Source: Myxacorys chilensis ATA2-1-KO14 (GTDB lineage: Bacteria > Cyanobacteriota > Cyanobacteriia > Leptolyngbyales > Leptolyngbyaceae). Taken from it: 64,000 nt of DNA. A program made the translations under genes and the position numbers. Each line of letters opens with the position of its first letter. Within the stretch, counting starts at the first letter, position 1. A model generated the notes under the pieces. That model searched no databases, was not told the DNA's origin, and saw only the letters and a program-made list of their open reading frames with translations. Below are positions 1-9,451 of this stretch, piece by piece. The stretch lies in NCBI GenBank assembly GCA_019359275.1, contig JAHHHP010000026.1, positions 1 through 64,000 on the forward strand, read 5' to 3'.

Positions 1-103
1 GCCGTCCGTAGAAATTTCCCGATTCATTCGTTCTTACTCGTTTGACAACACCTAGAGGAGCTTCTCGGTATTTTCCTACTCAATATATTTTGCCTCTTTT
101 CGG

Positions 104-583
104 TCAATCTTCTGGATTGTCGTAGCGATCAAACGAGTGCCGCTCAACTTTCTTCAATCCTTCTAGGGTCAATAGCGTGAAAAAAGTGCCTGCGATCGCA
201 AGCTCCCATAATCCGCAACCCGCCACCGCACCAAGAGCAGCCGTTACCCAAATTGCGGCGGCGGAGGTGAGTCCTTTAGCGCTTGGCTCATCTGTATTAG
301 GACGCTTGGTATGCAAAATTACTCCAGCCCCCAAAAATCCGACGCCTGCCGCAATCCCTTGGATGACACGACCAACGCTCTCACTCATCGAATCTAGGTT
401 CAATTGCAATGGAATCAACACAAACAGCGCTGCTCCTAAACTCACTAAAATGTGGGTTCGCAAACCAGCAGCCTTGTGGCGTTTCTCACGATTCCACCCA
501 ATGATTCCTCCAGCGATGCTGGCTAACACTAACCGCAACAATAAATCAATCAAGTTATGAGAGGGATTTGAAGACGTGAGCAT
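104..583 (-). CDS. MgtC/SapB family membrane protein
   Basis: This is a small inner-membrane protein of the MgtC/SapB family. Visible hallmarks are the N-terminal helix with GGIIGWNREKRHKAAGLRTH, then hydrophobic segments with GVGFLGAGVIL and LTSAAAIWVTAALG, the usual MgtC membrane core. Family members are linked to magnesium limitation or to modulation of other membrane proteins; the substrate here is unknown. At about 159 residues it matches the short form without the C-terminal ACT-like domain. The frame extends upstream to a TTG at 607, but I prefer the ATG at 583, which gives a start MLTSSNPSHNL just before the first membrane helix. It stands alone, convergent with nothing recognisable on its left. 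Family assignment is firm; the biological role is not. Confidence 0.9.
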   Translation of the reverse strand: MLTSSNPSHNLIDLLLRLVLASIAGGIIGWNREKRHKAAGLRTHILVSLGAALFVLIPLQLNLDSMSESVGRVIQGIAAGVGFLGAGVILHTKRPNTDEPSAKGLTSAAAIWVTAALGAVAGCGLWELAIAGTFFTLLTLEGLKKVERHSFDRYDNPED

Positions 584-1080
584 GAATCTCGAACATGATA
601 CAAACAATCAGAAAGAGAATTATAAACGTTTCTAATCCGAGAATGGCACATCATCCGCTTTTAGACTTTCTACACCAAGAAATGAGCGATCGATTGCTGG
701 TCTACTGAACTGTTGCCTTCAAACTATTTGCTGCAGTTTGTTACATCTGTGAGCTGAATCTGCGAAGTCGAAGGGACAAAATCAACGACTTTCAATTCTT
801 CAAAGCGACGAAAACCGTTCTAACTTACCCTCATTACATTTCTATCAATTTAGGTTAAAGAATGAGGTTGAAGAAATGTATTTATCCAGCCAAAAAAATC
901 AGTGCAAAAGTTAATACGCTCAGTGGGGAAACCTACCCAAGAAACGGGTAAGTGCCTTATGGCGGATGATCCCTGCAAGCCTTAATGTTAGAAATAGAGG
1001 CATGAAACAGAGGTATGAAACACCTCCTTAACACGTCTCTCTGATTTAGAAACACTTTAAAGAAATTGGGATTGAATACT
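584..1080. other. Intergenic region, no gene seen
   Basis: About 500 bases separate the divergently transcribed MgtC-like gene and the small zinc-ribbon gene. No open frame here looks coding. The only structure noted is a weak hairpin, TACCC at 934-938 pairing with GGGTA at 946-950, within the likely leader of the zinc-ribbon gene. Promoters for both genes presumably lie here, but no clear -35/-10 pair could be assigned. Confidence 0.4.
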
Positions 1081-1290
1081 GTGTCTGAATGTCCCTGTTG
1101 CTCAAGCAAACTCCTACGCCATGCTCGCCAAGGAAGAGTGTATTGGTTCTGCACTCACTGTTGGCAAGAGATGCCAGATTTGGTATCTCTCTCTAGGAGC
1201 CTTTCTACAAGTGTTCATCAAGGAGATAATTTGCTCAGATCTTCTAGCTTGAAGGAGCGCGCTACCAACCCAGTAATGTCCAGAGCTTGA
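1081..1290 (+). CDS. Small zinc-ribbon protein (cyanobacterial CPCC...CxxC type)
   Basis: A protein of about 69 residues starting SECPCCSSKLLRHARQGR, followed by YWFCTHCWQEMP. The paired cysteines (C4-P-C-C and, some 20 residues later, C-T-H-C) are spaced like a zinc ribbon. From memory, the same motif with the WQEMP ending occurs in short cyanobacterial proteins, often beside two-component genes, which fits the histidine kinases next door. The frame can start at a TTG (1066), but the GTG at 1081 puts the methionine directly before SECPCC and is preferred. No strong ribosome-binding site is visible. The tail after the zinc ribbon is polar and low in conservation signals. Function unknown. Confidence 0.65.
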   Translation: MSECPCCSSKLLRHARQGRVYWFCTHCWQEMPDLVSLSRSLSTSVHQGDNLLRSSSLKERATNPVMSRA

Positions 1291-1333
1291 GATTTTAAGC
1301 AGATAGTCTAACCGTCTCCCTGACAACGGATCA

Positions 1334-1403
1334 AGGACAAAAAATTTCAAAGACAGTACAAATTTCTAAGACAATACAAATCTTAAGGACACTACAAAGA
1401 CGG
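1334..1403. repeat. Short imperfect tandem repeats, about 18-bp period
   Basis: Three units beginning at 1350, 1368 and 1386 share the core RRGACANTACAAA, and a weaker fourth begins near 1334. The array lies in the convergent gap between the zinc-ribbon gene and the PAS histidine kinase, so it is not an obvious promoter operator. Confidence 0.55.
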
Positions 1404-1474
1404 TAGCCAAAGATTTCATTTCAACATTTATTGTTCGCTCAACAATCAACGAATTTCTGCCAGAAATCTACTCT

Positions 1475-3514
1475 TTATTCAACATTGCTGTAGTCTTTAG
1501 GCTGAAGGGGCAACGTCACACAGACGGTTGTCCCTTTTTCATAACTCGCGATCGCGATCTGCCCCCCATGAGCATCCACCGACTGCTTGACGATCGCTAA
1601 CCCTAATCCATTGCCTGATACTGCACCAACATTGGTTCCGCGATGGAATGGCTCAAATAGGTGGCCTTGATCTTCGAGCGGAATGCCAATGCCTTCATCT
1701 TTGACTTCAAACTTTGCAGCGGTGCGATCGCATTCAAGCCTCAGATAAACGGTAGTTCCAATGGGGGAATATTTCAGCGCATTGGAGAGCAGATTGGTCA
1801 GAATCTGCCTCAGCAGCTTATTGTCCATTCGCGCTTGAGTTTTTCCCCCCGTTGCCTGGACATATAACTCGAAGCGATGCTGATCTTGATCATTGATCCG
1901 CATCTCGTCCACTAGTTCCTGACAGAACAGGTGTAAATCTAGCTCTGTCGGTTCAAACTTGGCTTCCGCTCGTTCAATCACCAGCACATCACTAAGCAAA
2001 TTGTTCATATTGAGCGCTGCCCCTTGAATGCGCTCAATATGTTCACGCTGCTTCTCAACCGTGCAATTTCCTAAATAAAACTCCAGTAAATCGGCTGACG
2101 AGAGAATGGTACTCAACGGCGTTCGGAATTCGTGAGAGGCGGTCGAAACAAACCGGGATTTTAGCTCGCTCAGTTCCCGTTCTTGATCGAGGGCTTTTTG
2201 CATTTCCACCTCTGCTTGCTTGCGCTGAGTGATGTCTCGTTGCAGTCCGACCCAATAGGTATAGTGCCCAGTTTGGTCTGTGACGGGAAAAATACTGAGT
2301 TCGATCCAGACTTCTGAGCCGTCTTTGTGATAGTTCACTAATTCTGCCAGCGCTGGTTCCCACTTCTTTAGCGCCGTCCGAATGTGCTTCAATTCACCCC
2401 AATCGGTTTTCGGCCCTTGCAGAATGCGAGGCGTTCTGCCGATCACTTCTTCAAATCGATAACCCATCATGCGGGTAAAGGCGTCATTGATATAGACGAT
2501 TTTGGGTCCGGGCGGCTCTACGGGTTCTGCTTCGGTGATCACAACCGCATCGTTAGCGTTGACCACGACCGATTCGAGTAACCGGAGGCGACGTTCTTGC
2601 TCTTTGCGATCGCTAATATCTTCTGCAATTCCGGCGATTCGATAGACGCGCCCTGCCGCATTCCGCACCGGAAACGCCCGCGCTAAGAGCCACCGTTCTG
2701 CTCCGTCCGGTTTGGTGAAGCGGAAAGTCACTTCGGCAGGTTTGCCCCGGACTGCTTGCCGACTGGCTTTCATGACTTGAGGTAAGTCGTCTTGGCGTAT
2801 ATGTCCTAGCCAAAACTCTAGGGACTTGTCGTAACAGCGTTCATTCTCGTAGCCGATCACCTGTTGGCACACCGGACTGATGTAGATCAGCTTCTGTTCT
2901 TCAAAGTCATACATCCAGAAGATTTGCTGGATATTTTCTGCTAGTTGTCGGAAGCGCTCTTCGCTTTCGCGCAGTTCTTCTGCGGCTTGCTTGCGATCGC
3001 CCACATTCAACACTAGGGACATGATCGACACCAGTTCGCCAGACTCGTCAAATAAAACCGAGTTGTACCACTCGCAGTGGACGATTTCTCCTGTTTTGGT
3101 GTAGTTGCGGTTATAGCAGACGTTGCGCGTCACTTGTCCGCTTAACAGGGCTGCGAGCGTTGGGTCAACGCTCTTAAAGTCTTCCCGAACCACAAATTTC
3201 CAGCTTCCAAACCGTTTGCCTAATATTTCATGAGCGCTCCAGCCCAAAAGAATTTCGGCTTCTCGCGACCATCGTGTGACCCGCAACTCTAGATCCCATT
3301 CGATCACCGCAAAAGGCGAATTGTCGACATGGAAGTTGAGGCGCTGCAAGGCTTTCTGTGCCTGATCTTGTTCATCAGTGGTGCCACTAGAATCCGTAGC
3401 TAAGGGCAGAGACGCTGCTTGTAATTGAGCTTTGAGGGTTTGAACCAGATTTTCTAGTTCGGCATTGCGTTGCTGTAACTGTTGCTGTAACTTCTGCTGT
3501 TCGTCTTCCTGCAT
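1475..3514 (-). CDS. PAS-domain sensor histidine kinase
   Basis: A 679-residue soluble histidine kinase with no membrane segment. Domain order: an N-terminal glutamine-rich coiled coil (about 1-55); three PAS/PAC modules (about 58-175, 180-300 and 305-435), each ending in a PAC-like RDITQRK or EDISDRK motif; a HisKA dimerisation helix with the phospho-acceptor in SHEFRTPLS (about 460); and a HATPase domain with the N box LLRQILTNLLSNALKYSP, the G1 box DEGIGIP and the G2 box GNGLGLAIVKQ. All catalytic motifs are intact. No heme- or flavin-binding signature is obvious in the PAS domains, so the signal is unknown. It lies 88 bases downstream of the receiver-kinase gene on the same strand, suggesting co-transcription. 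Confidence 0.93.
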   Translation of the reverse strand: MQEDEQQKLQQQLQQRNAELENLVQTLKAQLQAASLPLATDSSGTTDEQDQAQKALQRLNFHVDNSPFAVIEWDLELRVTRWSREAEILLGWSAHEILGKRFGSWKFVVREDFKSVDPTLAALLSGQVTRNVCYNRNYTKTGEIVHCEWYNSVLFDESGELVSIMSLVLNVGDRKQAAEELRESEERFRQLAENIQQIFWMYDFEEQKLIYISPVCQQVIGYENERCYDKSLEFWLGHIRQDDLPQVMKASRQAVRGKPAEVTFRFTKPDGAERWLLARAFPVRNAAGRVYRIAGIAEDISDRKEQERRLRLLESVVVNANDAVVITEAEPVEPPGPKIVYINDAFTRMMGYRFEEVIGRTPRILQGPKTDWGELKHIRTALKKWEPALAELVNYHKDGSEVWIELSIFPVTDQTGHYTYWVGLQRDITQRKQAEVEMQKALDQERELSELKSRFVSTASHEFRTPLSTILSSADLLEFYLGNCTVEKQREHIERIQGAALNMNNLLSDVLVIERAEAKFEPTELDLHLFCQELVDEMRINDQDQHRFELYVQATGGKTQARMDNKLLRQILTNLLSNALKYSPIGTTVYLRLECDRTAAKFEVKDEGIGIPLEDQGHLFEPFHRGTNVGAVSGNGLGLAIVKQSVDAHGGQIAIASYEKGTTVCVTLPLQPKDYSNVE

Positions 3515-3602
3515 AGCTCATTGTCACTACTGCGCCTATGCCTAAATTCTTGCTTATAAAAGTTAAAAGTAGATTTTCTTCGGTCTACAATTTAAGCCTT
3601 GC

Positions 3603-4697
3603 TTAAAGAGTTTCATAGGGAAGTTTGATTTTGAATGTCGTCCAACCGTCTTGACTGCTAACTTGGATTGTTCCTTGCGACTGCTCGATTAGTTTTTTAA
3701 CTAATGCCAGTCCCAGTCCTGTGCCGCCTTTTTGCCAGAGATCGCTGCCTGGAACTCGATAAAATTTATCAAAAATGTGCGGCAGATCTTTAGCCCGAAT
3801 CTCAGCCTGATTCGCGATCGTAATGTTTAGCACAGGGACGGGTTCTTCTGAACTCGCTTCGATTTTAAACATAATTTCTCCCCGGCTTGGAGTGTATTTG
3901 CAAGCGTTATTAAGAAGTTCGACAAAGATTCTTTGTAAACTAACGCTATCTGCCACAATAATGGGCAAATCATCGGGAATATCGAGCTTCAAAACTTGCT
4001 GACATTCGCGCGATCGCACCTGAAAAGACTCGCCGAGCTTGCGCAACTGCTCTCTAATGTTTAACGGTTCAGAGGCTGCTAACGTCTCACCCGACTCTAA
4101 CTGATATAAATCGAGCAAATTCTGAATGAGTTCCTCTCCTTGAGCGCAAGCCGCTAGCGCAATCTCTGTATATTGCTTGCGATTGTTGGGCACAGCCTCC
4201 ATCAATTGCAAAGCAACTTTAATGGTCGTAAGCGGCGCTCGCAGATCGTGAGTAATGGTAGTGACAAAATCGTCCTTTTGGTTATTAATATCTCGAAGTT
4301 CTTTAACCTTTTTTTGAATATCTAATTGGGCACTATGGCGTTTGAGACGAGCCGCGATCGTCTCTAATAATTCTGTTCGGCGAAACGGTTTTGTGAGATA
4401 GTCGTCGGCTCCCAAATTCATGCCTTGACGAATTTCGGCTTTGTCTGCTTTTGCCGTCAAGAAGATGAACGGAATCATACTGGTTGACTGATCTTGACGC
4501 AGTTCTTGCAAGACACTATAGCCGTCAAAATTAGGCATTTTAATATCGCAAATAATTAAATCTGGAGCCGTTTCTTTTGCTAACTCAATGCCGGTTAAAC
4601 CAGTTTCTGCATAGATTGAGTCGAAGCCACCAGACGCCAAAATTTCTATAATATTCAGCCGAACATCTTTCTCATCTTCAATCACTAAAATTCTCAT
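3603..4697 (-). CDS. Receiver-histidine kinase hybrid (REC-HisKA-HATPase)
   Basis: A 364-residue protein with an N-terminal receiver domain (about 1-120: acidic pocket E7-D8-E9, phospho-acceptor D51 in CDIKMP, conserved lysine in LTKPF). A short coiled coil and a HisKA domain with ITHDLRAPLTT (about 150) follow, then a HATPase domain with the N box ELLNNACKYTP and the G2 box GGTGLGLALVKKL. The REC-first order is a common cyanobacterial layout in which the kinase is controlled by phosphorylation of its own receiver. There is no DNA-binding output domain. It is upstream of the PAS kinase on the same strand; a plausible phosphorelay between the two is inference only. The start ATG is clear and is preceded by the direct repeats noted upstream. 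Confidence 0.93.
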   Translation of the reverse strand: MRILVIEDEKDVRLNIIEILASGGFDSIYAETGLTGIELAKETAPDLIICDIKMPNFDGYSVLQELRQDQSTSMIPFIFLTAKADKAEIRQGMNLGADDYLTKPFRRTELLETIAARLKRHSAQLDIQKKVKELRDINNQKDDFVTTITHDLRAPLTTIKVALQLMEAVPNNRKQYTEIALAACAQGEELIQNLLDLYQLESGETLAASEPLNIREQLRKLGESFQVRSRECQQVLKLDIPDDLPIIVADSVSLQRIFVELLNNACKYTPSRGEIMFKIEASSEEPVPVLNITIANQAEIRAKDLPHIFDKFYRVPGSDLWQKGGTGLGLALVKKLIEQSQGTIQVSSQDGWTTFKIKLPYETL

Positions 4698-5278
4698 CAG
4701 ATCGCCTCATTCTCTCCAGCTCAAGCGCTCTTCATTAAAAGTGCAGTAGAAAAAAGTGCAGTAGAAATTTAGCGTATATCAATGGCCTGGTTAAGCAGTA
4801 TGATGCCTAACGCTCTAAGGATGGAACTAAACAAAATGCGCAGTTCCAGCCAAATAGGGTGGCAGATAATATGTATTCTTAGCTAAAGTTGACTCAGTAA
4901 AATTTCGCTATAAAACGCTATTTGTTTGATTATTTCTCGTATTAAATATTTAGTTCTACACCTGCCTAAATTTAATGCTGTCCGCACGTCGTGTAGCCAA
5001 AATCATTATCAATTGATCGCTACTGAAAGGTAGAACACATGTGACAGTGTATTGCTTGGTCGTCGATTCGGCTGACTTACCCTGATGCCTTAATTATACA
5101 GATTGAAAAGTAGCTCTAGATCTGAAGTCATCAACCTTTTGGTAGAAAGTTAAGGTGATGAAATGCGGGATTTAACTGTGAGGCTTGATGAAGGGTTGAA
5201 AACATACTAATCTTTCCTCTTCCCCCCTTTCCCCTTTCCCTTTAAGCTAAAGATCGCGATGTAGCAAGTCTTGAATCT
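4698..5278. other. Divergent intergenic region with a 10-bp direct repeat
   Basis: This region separates the divergent receiver-kinase and geranylgeranyl-reductase-type genes. GTGCAGTAGA occurs at 4741-4750 and again at 4756-4765, a 15-bp pitch, about 45 bases upstream of the kinase start. The remainder is AT-rich, with a pyrimidine-rich run at about 5215-5242 just before the reductase gene. I see no coding frame and no RNA gene. Confidence 0.5.
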
Positions 5279-6496
5279 ATGCAGAATTACGATGTTATCG
5301 TGTGTGGAGCCGGACCTGCGGGGGCAACGGCAGCGGCGGAAGCCGCAAGAGCAGGACTAAAGGTTGCGCTGCTGGAAAAACAGTTTTTGCCACGTCATAA
5401 AACGTGCGGCGGCGGAATGCCAATGGTTATGCAAAACCATTTATATGATTTAGCGCCAGAAGCGTTTGTCGAATCGGATGTGATGTTTATGCGTCATACC
5501 TGGAAATTTGATGATCCTTACCTCGCTCCGATCAATCCTCCCGGTTCTGATGAAACGCTGTCGCTGTGGATGGTGCAGCGTCCGATCTTTGACAATGTGT
5601 TAGCGCAACGAGCGGCCCAACTGGGGGCAGATTTACGCGATGGGGTTGCGCTGCGATCGCTAGATCCCCAATCCGATGGCGTGATTGTCCGGGCGGAAGG
5701 GGTCAAAACCGGAACCCAGTTTGTTGCAAAAGCAAAGTATGTGATCGGAGCCGATGGCGCTAATGGCGTGACCGTCAAGGCGACGAAGTTAAGAAAAAAT
5801 CCTGCGATCGCGATCGCGCTAGAGGTCGAACAGCCTCACCAGTGGGGCGATGGACATGGAGAATTGCGTCCTGATATTGCTCATTTAGAATACGGTGCAG
5901 TGAAACGGGGCTATGCCTGGATTTTTCCGAAAGCGGATCACCTTAATATCGGCGCGGGGTTGTTTCGTCCAGATAAGAAAGATGCGCGGGGCGACAGCAC
6001 GATTCGGACGGAATTGCAGAAAACGATTTTTGAGTATATGGATGCGCTGAATGTAAAATACGATCCGAACAACCTCCGCTTTCGGGGACATCCCTTACCG
6101 ACCTGGAGCGGCAAAGAATTACTGCATGAAGGACGGATCTTATTAGTTGGCGATGCGGCGGGATTGATTAATCCATTGTTTGGCGATGGGATTCTGCATG
6201 CGGTGAAAAGTGGGGCGATCGCGGCTCGTGCGATCGCAGACGATGCGGCTCACGAGTATACCAACCGGATTCATGCTGAGTTTGCGGCGAACTTTGATGC
6301 AGCGCTCAATCTGTCTCGCGTGTTTTACCAGTGGACGGGCGCTTGTTATAAATATGGCGTCAAATATGAGAAGGCAACGCGCTATGCTACACAGCTTCTG
6401 TGTGGGGAGTTGCTGTTTACCGATATGGCAGGTCGAGCAATGCGACGACTGAAGCGATCGGTGGGGGAAAACTTCTTTCCGGCGTTGAATGGGTGA
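5279..6496 (+). CDS. Geranylgeranyl reductase family FAD-dependent oxidoreductase
   Basis: A 405-residue flavoprotein. The N-terminus has the Rossmann FAD motif (DVIVCGAGPAGATAA, residues about 4-18) followed by LLEKQFLPRHKTCGGGMP, characteristic of the geranylgeranyl reductase (ChlP-like) family. A second FAD-contacting motif is ILLVGDAAGLINPLFGDGI (about 287-305). ChlP reduces the geranylgeranyl side chain of chlorophyll and tocopherol precursors, but cyanobacteria carry several paralogues. This copy's sequence does not let me decide whether it is ChlP itself or one acting on another isoprenoid. It is monocistronic, flanked by a divergent kinase and a convergent glycosyltransferase. Family certain; substrate open. 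Confidence 0.88.
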   Translation: MQNYDVIVCGAGPAGATAAAEAARAGLKVALLEKQFLPRHKTCGGGMPMVMQNHLYDLAPEAFVESDVMFMRHTWKFDDPYLAPINPPGSDETLSLWMVQRPIFDNVLAQRAAQLGADLRDGVALRSLDPQSDGVIVRAEGVKTGTQFVAKAKYVIGADGANGVTVKATKLRKNPAIAIALEVEQPHQWGDGHGELRPDIAHLEYGAVKRGYAWIFPKADHLNIGAGLFRPDKKDARGDSTIRTELQKTIFEYMDALNVKYDPNNLRFRGHPLPTWSGKELLHEGRILLVGDAAGLINPLFGDGILHAVKSGAIAARAIADDAAHEYTNRIHAEFAANFDAALNLSRVFYQWTGACYKYGVKYEKATRYATQLLCGELLFTDMAGRAMRRLKRSVGENFFPALNG

Positions 6497-6546
6497 TTAC
6501 CAATTCAGACAGCCTCTATCTGACATCATCCAAAAGATAGTGAGCA

Positions 6547-7515
6547 TTAGTGGTTATCTAGAATCTTGCTGTATTGCTCTAGTAAATAATTTGGCTTCTG
6601 TAGAGAAATGAGATAGCCAATGTAGATTAGCGATGCTGACACGAACATAACGGGAATGGCCAAAGGAAAAAAGAAGATATGGCGAGGATCGTTTGCAACC
6701 ATTTTGTGAAGGCGATCGTAAAACACCTGTATCTTGCCACTAATCCCATTCATCGCTGGATCGTCTAGTTGGTCTTGCTTTTTTCCGCGTCTCAGTAATC
6801 GCTTTTGCCAATAATAATCATGACCGATTAATAAAAATCGCCAGAAGAAATGAGCTAAACCATTAGGCGGTGCATGTAGCGTTCTTGCCTGTGGCTGTTT
6901 CCAAATCGTGAAGCCTTGTTCTCGAAGATCATGAGCATGAATCACACAATTGCCTCGGTAGAGCGGCAACTGAGTAGGGATAGGATAGCGCAACAAAAAC
7001 TCTCGGCGAAAGGCAACGTTATTAAGAAAATATTGCTTAGCTGGAGCTAACTCTTTTTGCCCAGAAAATTGAGGAAAAATGTAAGTCATGGCCATTGCAG
7101 TTCCATAAATTCCTGCACTGACTGTTGCCGTTTCACCTGCAACAATTTGAATATTTTCTGATTGGTAAAAGGGCTGCAATATTACTTTTAACCAATAGTG
7201 TTCGTACAGGCAATCAGAATCATAGAAGACAATAATTTCTCCGGTTGCTAGCTTCGCACCCAGCATTTTGGACTGATAATATCCAGTACCTATAGGCGCT
7301 TCGTGAATTTTAATCCAGGGATAAAGATGACACAACTCCTGTAGTAGATCTGCTGGCGCATCGCCACTATCAATTAGGATAACTTCGTTTGCACAAGTGG
7401 GGCTAGGCTCTTGAGCAGCCAGTGAAGAGAGCGATCGCGAGAGCCCGTTCAAGTCAGCATTCACCAAGTTTTCTGTTTCTAAGATAATAGAAAAGCTCAG
7501 AAGCTCATGATTCAC
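6547..7515 (-). CDS. Family 2 glycosyltransferase, membrane anchored
   Basis: A GT-A type glycosyltransferase. The N-terminal half has the nucleotide-sugar fold with NEVILIDSGDAPADLL and the metal-binding acidic motif IIVFYDSDCLYEHYWL. The C-terminal region contains hydrophobic segments (FFWRFLLIGHDYYW and the near-terminal FFFPLAIPVMFVSASLIYIGYLI split by short polar stretches) that would anchor it to the inner membrane. Donor and acceptor cannot be inferred. The frame extends to a TTG at 7575, but the GTG at 7515, preceded by a GGGAG ribosome-binding site about 8 bases upstream, gives a start MNHELLSFSIILETENL that enters the fold directly and is preferred (about 322 residues). Confidence 0.82.
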   Translation of the reverse strand: MNHELLSFSIILETENLVNADLNGLSRSLSSLAAQEPSPTCANEVILIDSGDAPADLLQELCHLYPWIKIHEAPIGTGYYQSKMLGAKLATGEIIVFYDSDCLYEHYWLKVILQPFYQSENIQIVAGETATVSAGIYGTAMAMTYIFPQFSGQKELAPAKQYFLNNVAFRREFLLRYPIPTQLPLYRGNCVIHAHDLREQGFTIWKQPQARTLHAPPNGLAHFFWRFLLIGHDYYWQKRLLRRGKKQDQLDDPAMNGISGKIQVFYDRLHKMVANDPRHIFFFPLAIPVMFVSASLIYIGYLISLQKPNYLLEQYSKILDNH

Positions 7516-7620
7516 AAACTTACTCCCGCCCAAAAAATCTAAATTCTTAACTGAACAAATATGGCAAGTACACAAGTTTTCCCTTCATACTAATTATATT
7601 TGTTCCTCTCATAACAAAAA

Positions 7621-7650
7621 AGAGATTTTTGGAAATACCCAAAAATCTCT
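7621..7650 (-). terminator. Rho-independent terminator after the PBP2 gene
   Basis: A perfect 12-bp stem (7621-7632 with 7639-7650) and a 6-base loop. On the minus strand it is followed by a run of T residues, just downstream of the PBP2 stop codon. Confidence 0.85.
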
Positions 7651-7675
7651 ATCCTAGAAATGGATTGGCCATGAA

Positions 7676-9451
7676 TTAAGAATTAGGTTTCTTCTGAGGG
7701 CCAAAATAAGCTTTATAGATCTCATGCGCGATCGGAACTGCCGATTCTGCTCCAAATCCGCCATTTTCTACCACAACCGCCACTGCAATCTGTGGATTCT
7801 TGACCGGACCATACCCTACATAGACCGCGTTGTCGCGTTGTCCAAGCACTTCAGCCGTTCCGGTTTTACCAGCTGTTGGGGGAATAGAGCCATCGCTAAG
7901 CTGACGCGCGGTTCCTTCTTTCACCACTGCAATGAGTCCTTCTCGAATCGCGTTAACTGTGCCTGGATCCATTCCGGTCGCTTCGGGCTGCATCTCAGGC
8001 TGAAAGTTTTGGTTGACCATGAGGTGAGGTTTAACTCGCTTACCACCATTGGCGATCGCAGACACCATCACTGCCATCTCGAGCGGCGTCACTTGAACAA
8101 CACCTTGTCCGATCGCCATACTCACTGTGTCGCCTCCATACCACGGCTCGTTGTAGAGCTTTTGTTTTTGCTCTGGTGTGGGAATCACGCCATGATTGCC
8201 CCCCTCAAGCCCCATGTTCGACGATGTTCCAATGCCGAGGTTCTGTCCCCATTTCGCAATTTCTTCGGGACCAGCCGACATGCCGACTTGATAGAAGAAC
8301 GTGTTGCTGCTGAAGGCAAACGCATCTCGAAAGCCAATCACACCGTAGCCCGCGCCCCCATGTTCGTGGAACAGCGTGCCGCCAATATTAATTGCGCCAT
8401 AGGTTGGTAGGGTGGAAGTGGGCGAAAACTTACCCGACTCCATTCCTGCTGTCGCCGTCACAATTTTGAATGTGCTTCCCGGTGGATAGCCTTGCAATGC
8501 TCGGTTTAACAAGGGCGTGTTTTCGTTTTGAAGCGCGTCCCATTCGGTTTGAGTAATCTTGCGCGTAAACATGTTGGGATCAAACGTTGGACCGCTCGCT
8601 AGCACTAATACCGCTCCGGTCTTGATGTCCATTGCCACAACCGCACCGCGCTGATTGTTCAACGCTTTCTCCGCCGCCTGTTGCAGTTTCAAGTCTAAGG
8701 TGAGTTGTAAAGGGGAACCTGAAGCAGGTTGCTGTACGCCCAACATGTTCAACTCTTTACCAACAGAGTCCACCTCAATCAAGCGATTGCCCCAAGTTCC
8801 GCGCAACACATCATCTGCGATCCGCTCGATTCCCATTCGACCCAGCAGCATTCCGACCGGAAATTCGGGATGGCCTTTGAGATCGTCTTGGGTTGCCTCA
8901 CCGATATAGCCGATCACATGCGATGCCAAACTGCCATGGGGATAGAATCGGTTCGATTCAGGCTGCATTTCGAGTCCGGGGATCGTTCCGCTTTCAGAAA
9001 GGGCAATAAAGCGTTTCTCGTCGAGTTTGCGAAAGATCCGCACAGGCATTGCCGATCGATATCCTCGCTCTTCTATTTTCTTGAGAATTTCTTCGGCAGG
9101 CATCCCTAGAAGCTGACTCAATTCTTTAGCGCTTTCCTGCCATTGCTCTTTCGTTTGCTCGCGTGGATAGAGATACACCGATCGCGAGAGTTGACTCGTC
9201 GCTAGTGTTTTGCCGTTGCGATCGAGAATATTGCCGCGATCGGCAACAATCGGCAGCGGGCGAATCCGGTTGTTGTCAGCAAGTTGCCGATTGTACTCGC
9301 CCTGCACAAGCTGTAGGTAAGCAACGCGAAACAAACAGATGCTAATTAACCCTGTTGCAATCATCAACAACACAATGGCACGAGAGGTGCGGTGCGATCG
9401 CGTCCGATTGACCCAATTTTTAGTAGATGCAGATGAAAAGCCTGTCGCCAT
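7676..9451 (-). CDS. mrdA: Penicillin-binding protein 2 (elongasome transpeptidase)
   Basis: A 591-residue class B penicillin-binding protein that cross-links peptidoglycan during lateral wall growth. There is a short basic cytoplasmic tail, one N-terminal membrane helix (about 24-46, IVLLMIATGLISICLFRVAYL), a PBP dimerisation domain (RGNILDRNGKTLATS onward), and a C-terminal transpeptidase domain. The active-site motifs are all intact: SxxK in PPGSTFKIV (near residue 330), SxN in FSSNTFFYQ, and KTG in AGKTGTAEV. Length and motif order match MrdA rather than FtsI, although the cyanobacterial proteins can be close. A strong terminator follows. The gene is monocistronic. Confidence 0.93.
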   Translation of the reverse strand: MATGFSSASTKNWVNRTRSHRTSRAIVLLMIATGLISICLFRVAYLQLVQGEYNRQLADNNRIRPLPIVADRGNILDRNGKTLATSQLSRSVYLYPREQTKEQWQESAKELSQLLGMPAEEILKKIEERGYRSAMPVRIFRKLDEKRFIALSESGTIPGLEMQPESNRFYPHGSLASHVIGYIGEATQDDLKGHPEFPVGMLLGRMGIERIADDVLRGTWGNRLIEVDSVGKELNMLGVQQPASGSPLQLTLDLKLQQAAEKALNNQRGAVVAMDIKTGAVLVLASGPTFDPNMFTRKITQTEWDALQNENTPLLNRALQGYPPGSTFKIVTATAGMESGKFSPTSTLPTYGAINIGGTLFHEHGGAGYGVIGFRDAFAFSSNTFFYQVGMSAGPEEIAKWGQNLGIGTSSNMGLEGGNHGVIPTPEQKQKLYNEPWYGGDTVSMAIGQGVVQVTPLEMAVMVSAIANGGKRVKPHLMVNQNFQPEMQPEATGMDPGTVNAIREGLIAVVKEGTARQLSDGSIPPTAGKTGTAEVLGQRDNAVYVGYGPVKNPQIAVAVVVENGGFGAESAVPIAHEIYKAYFGPQKKPNS

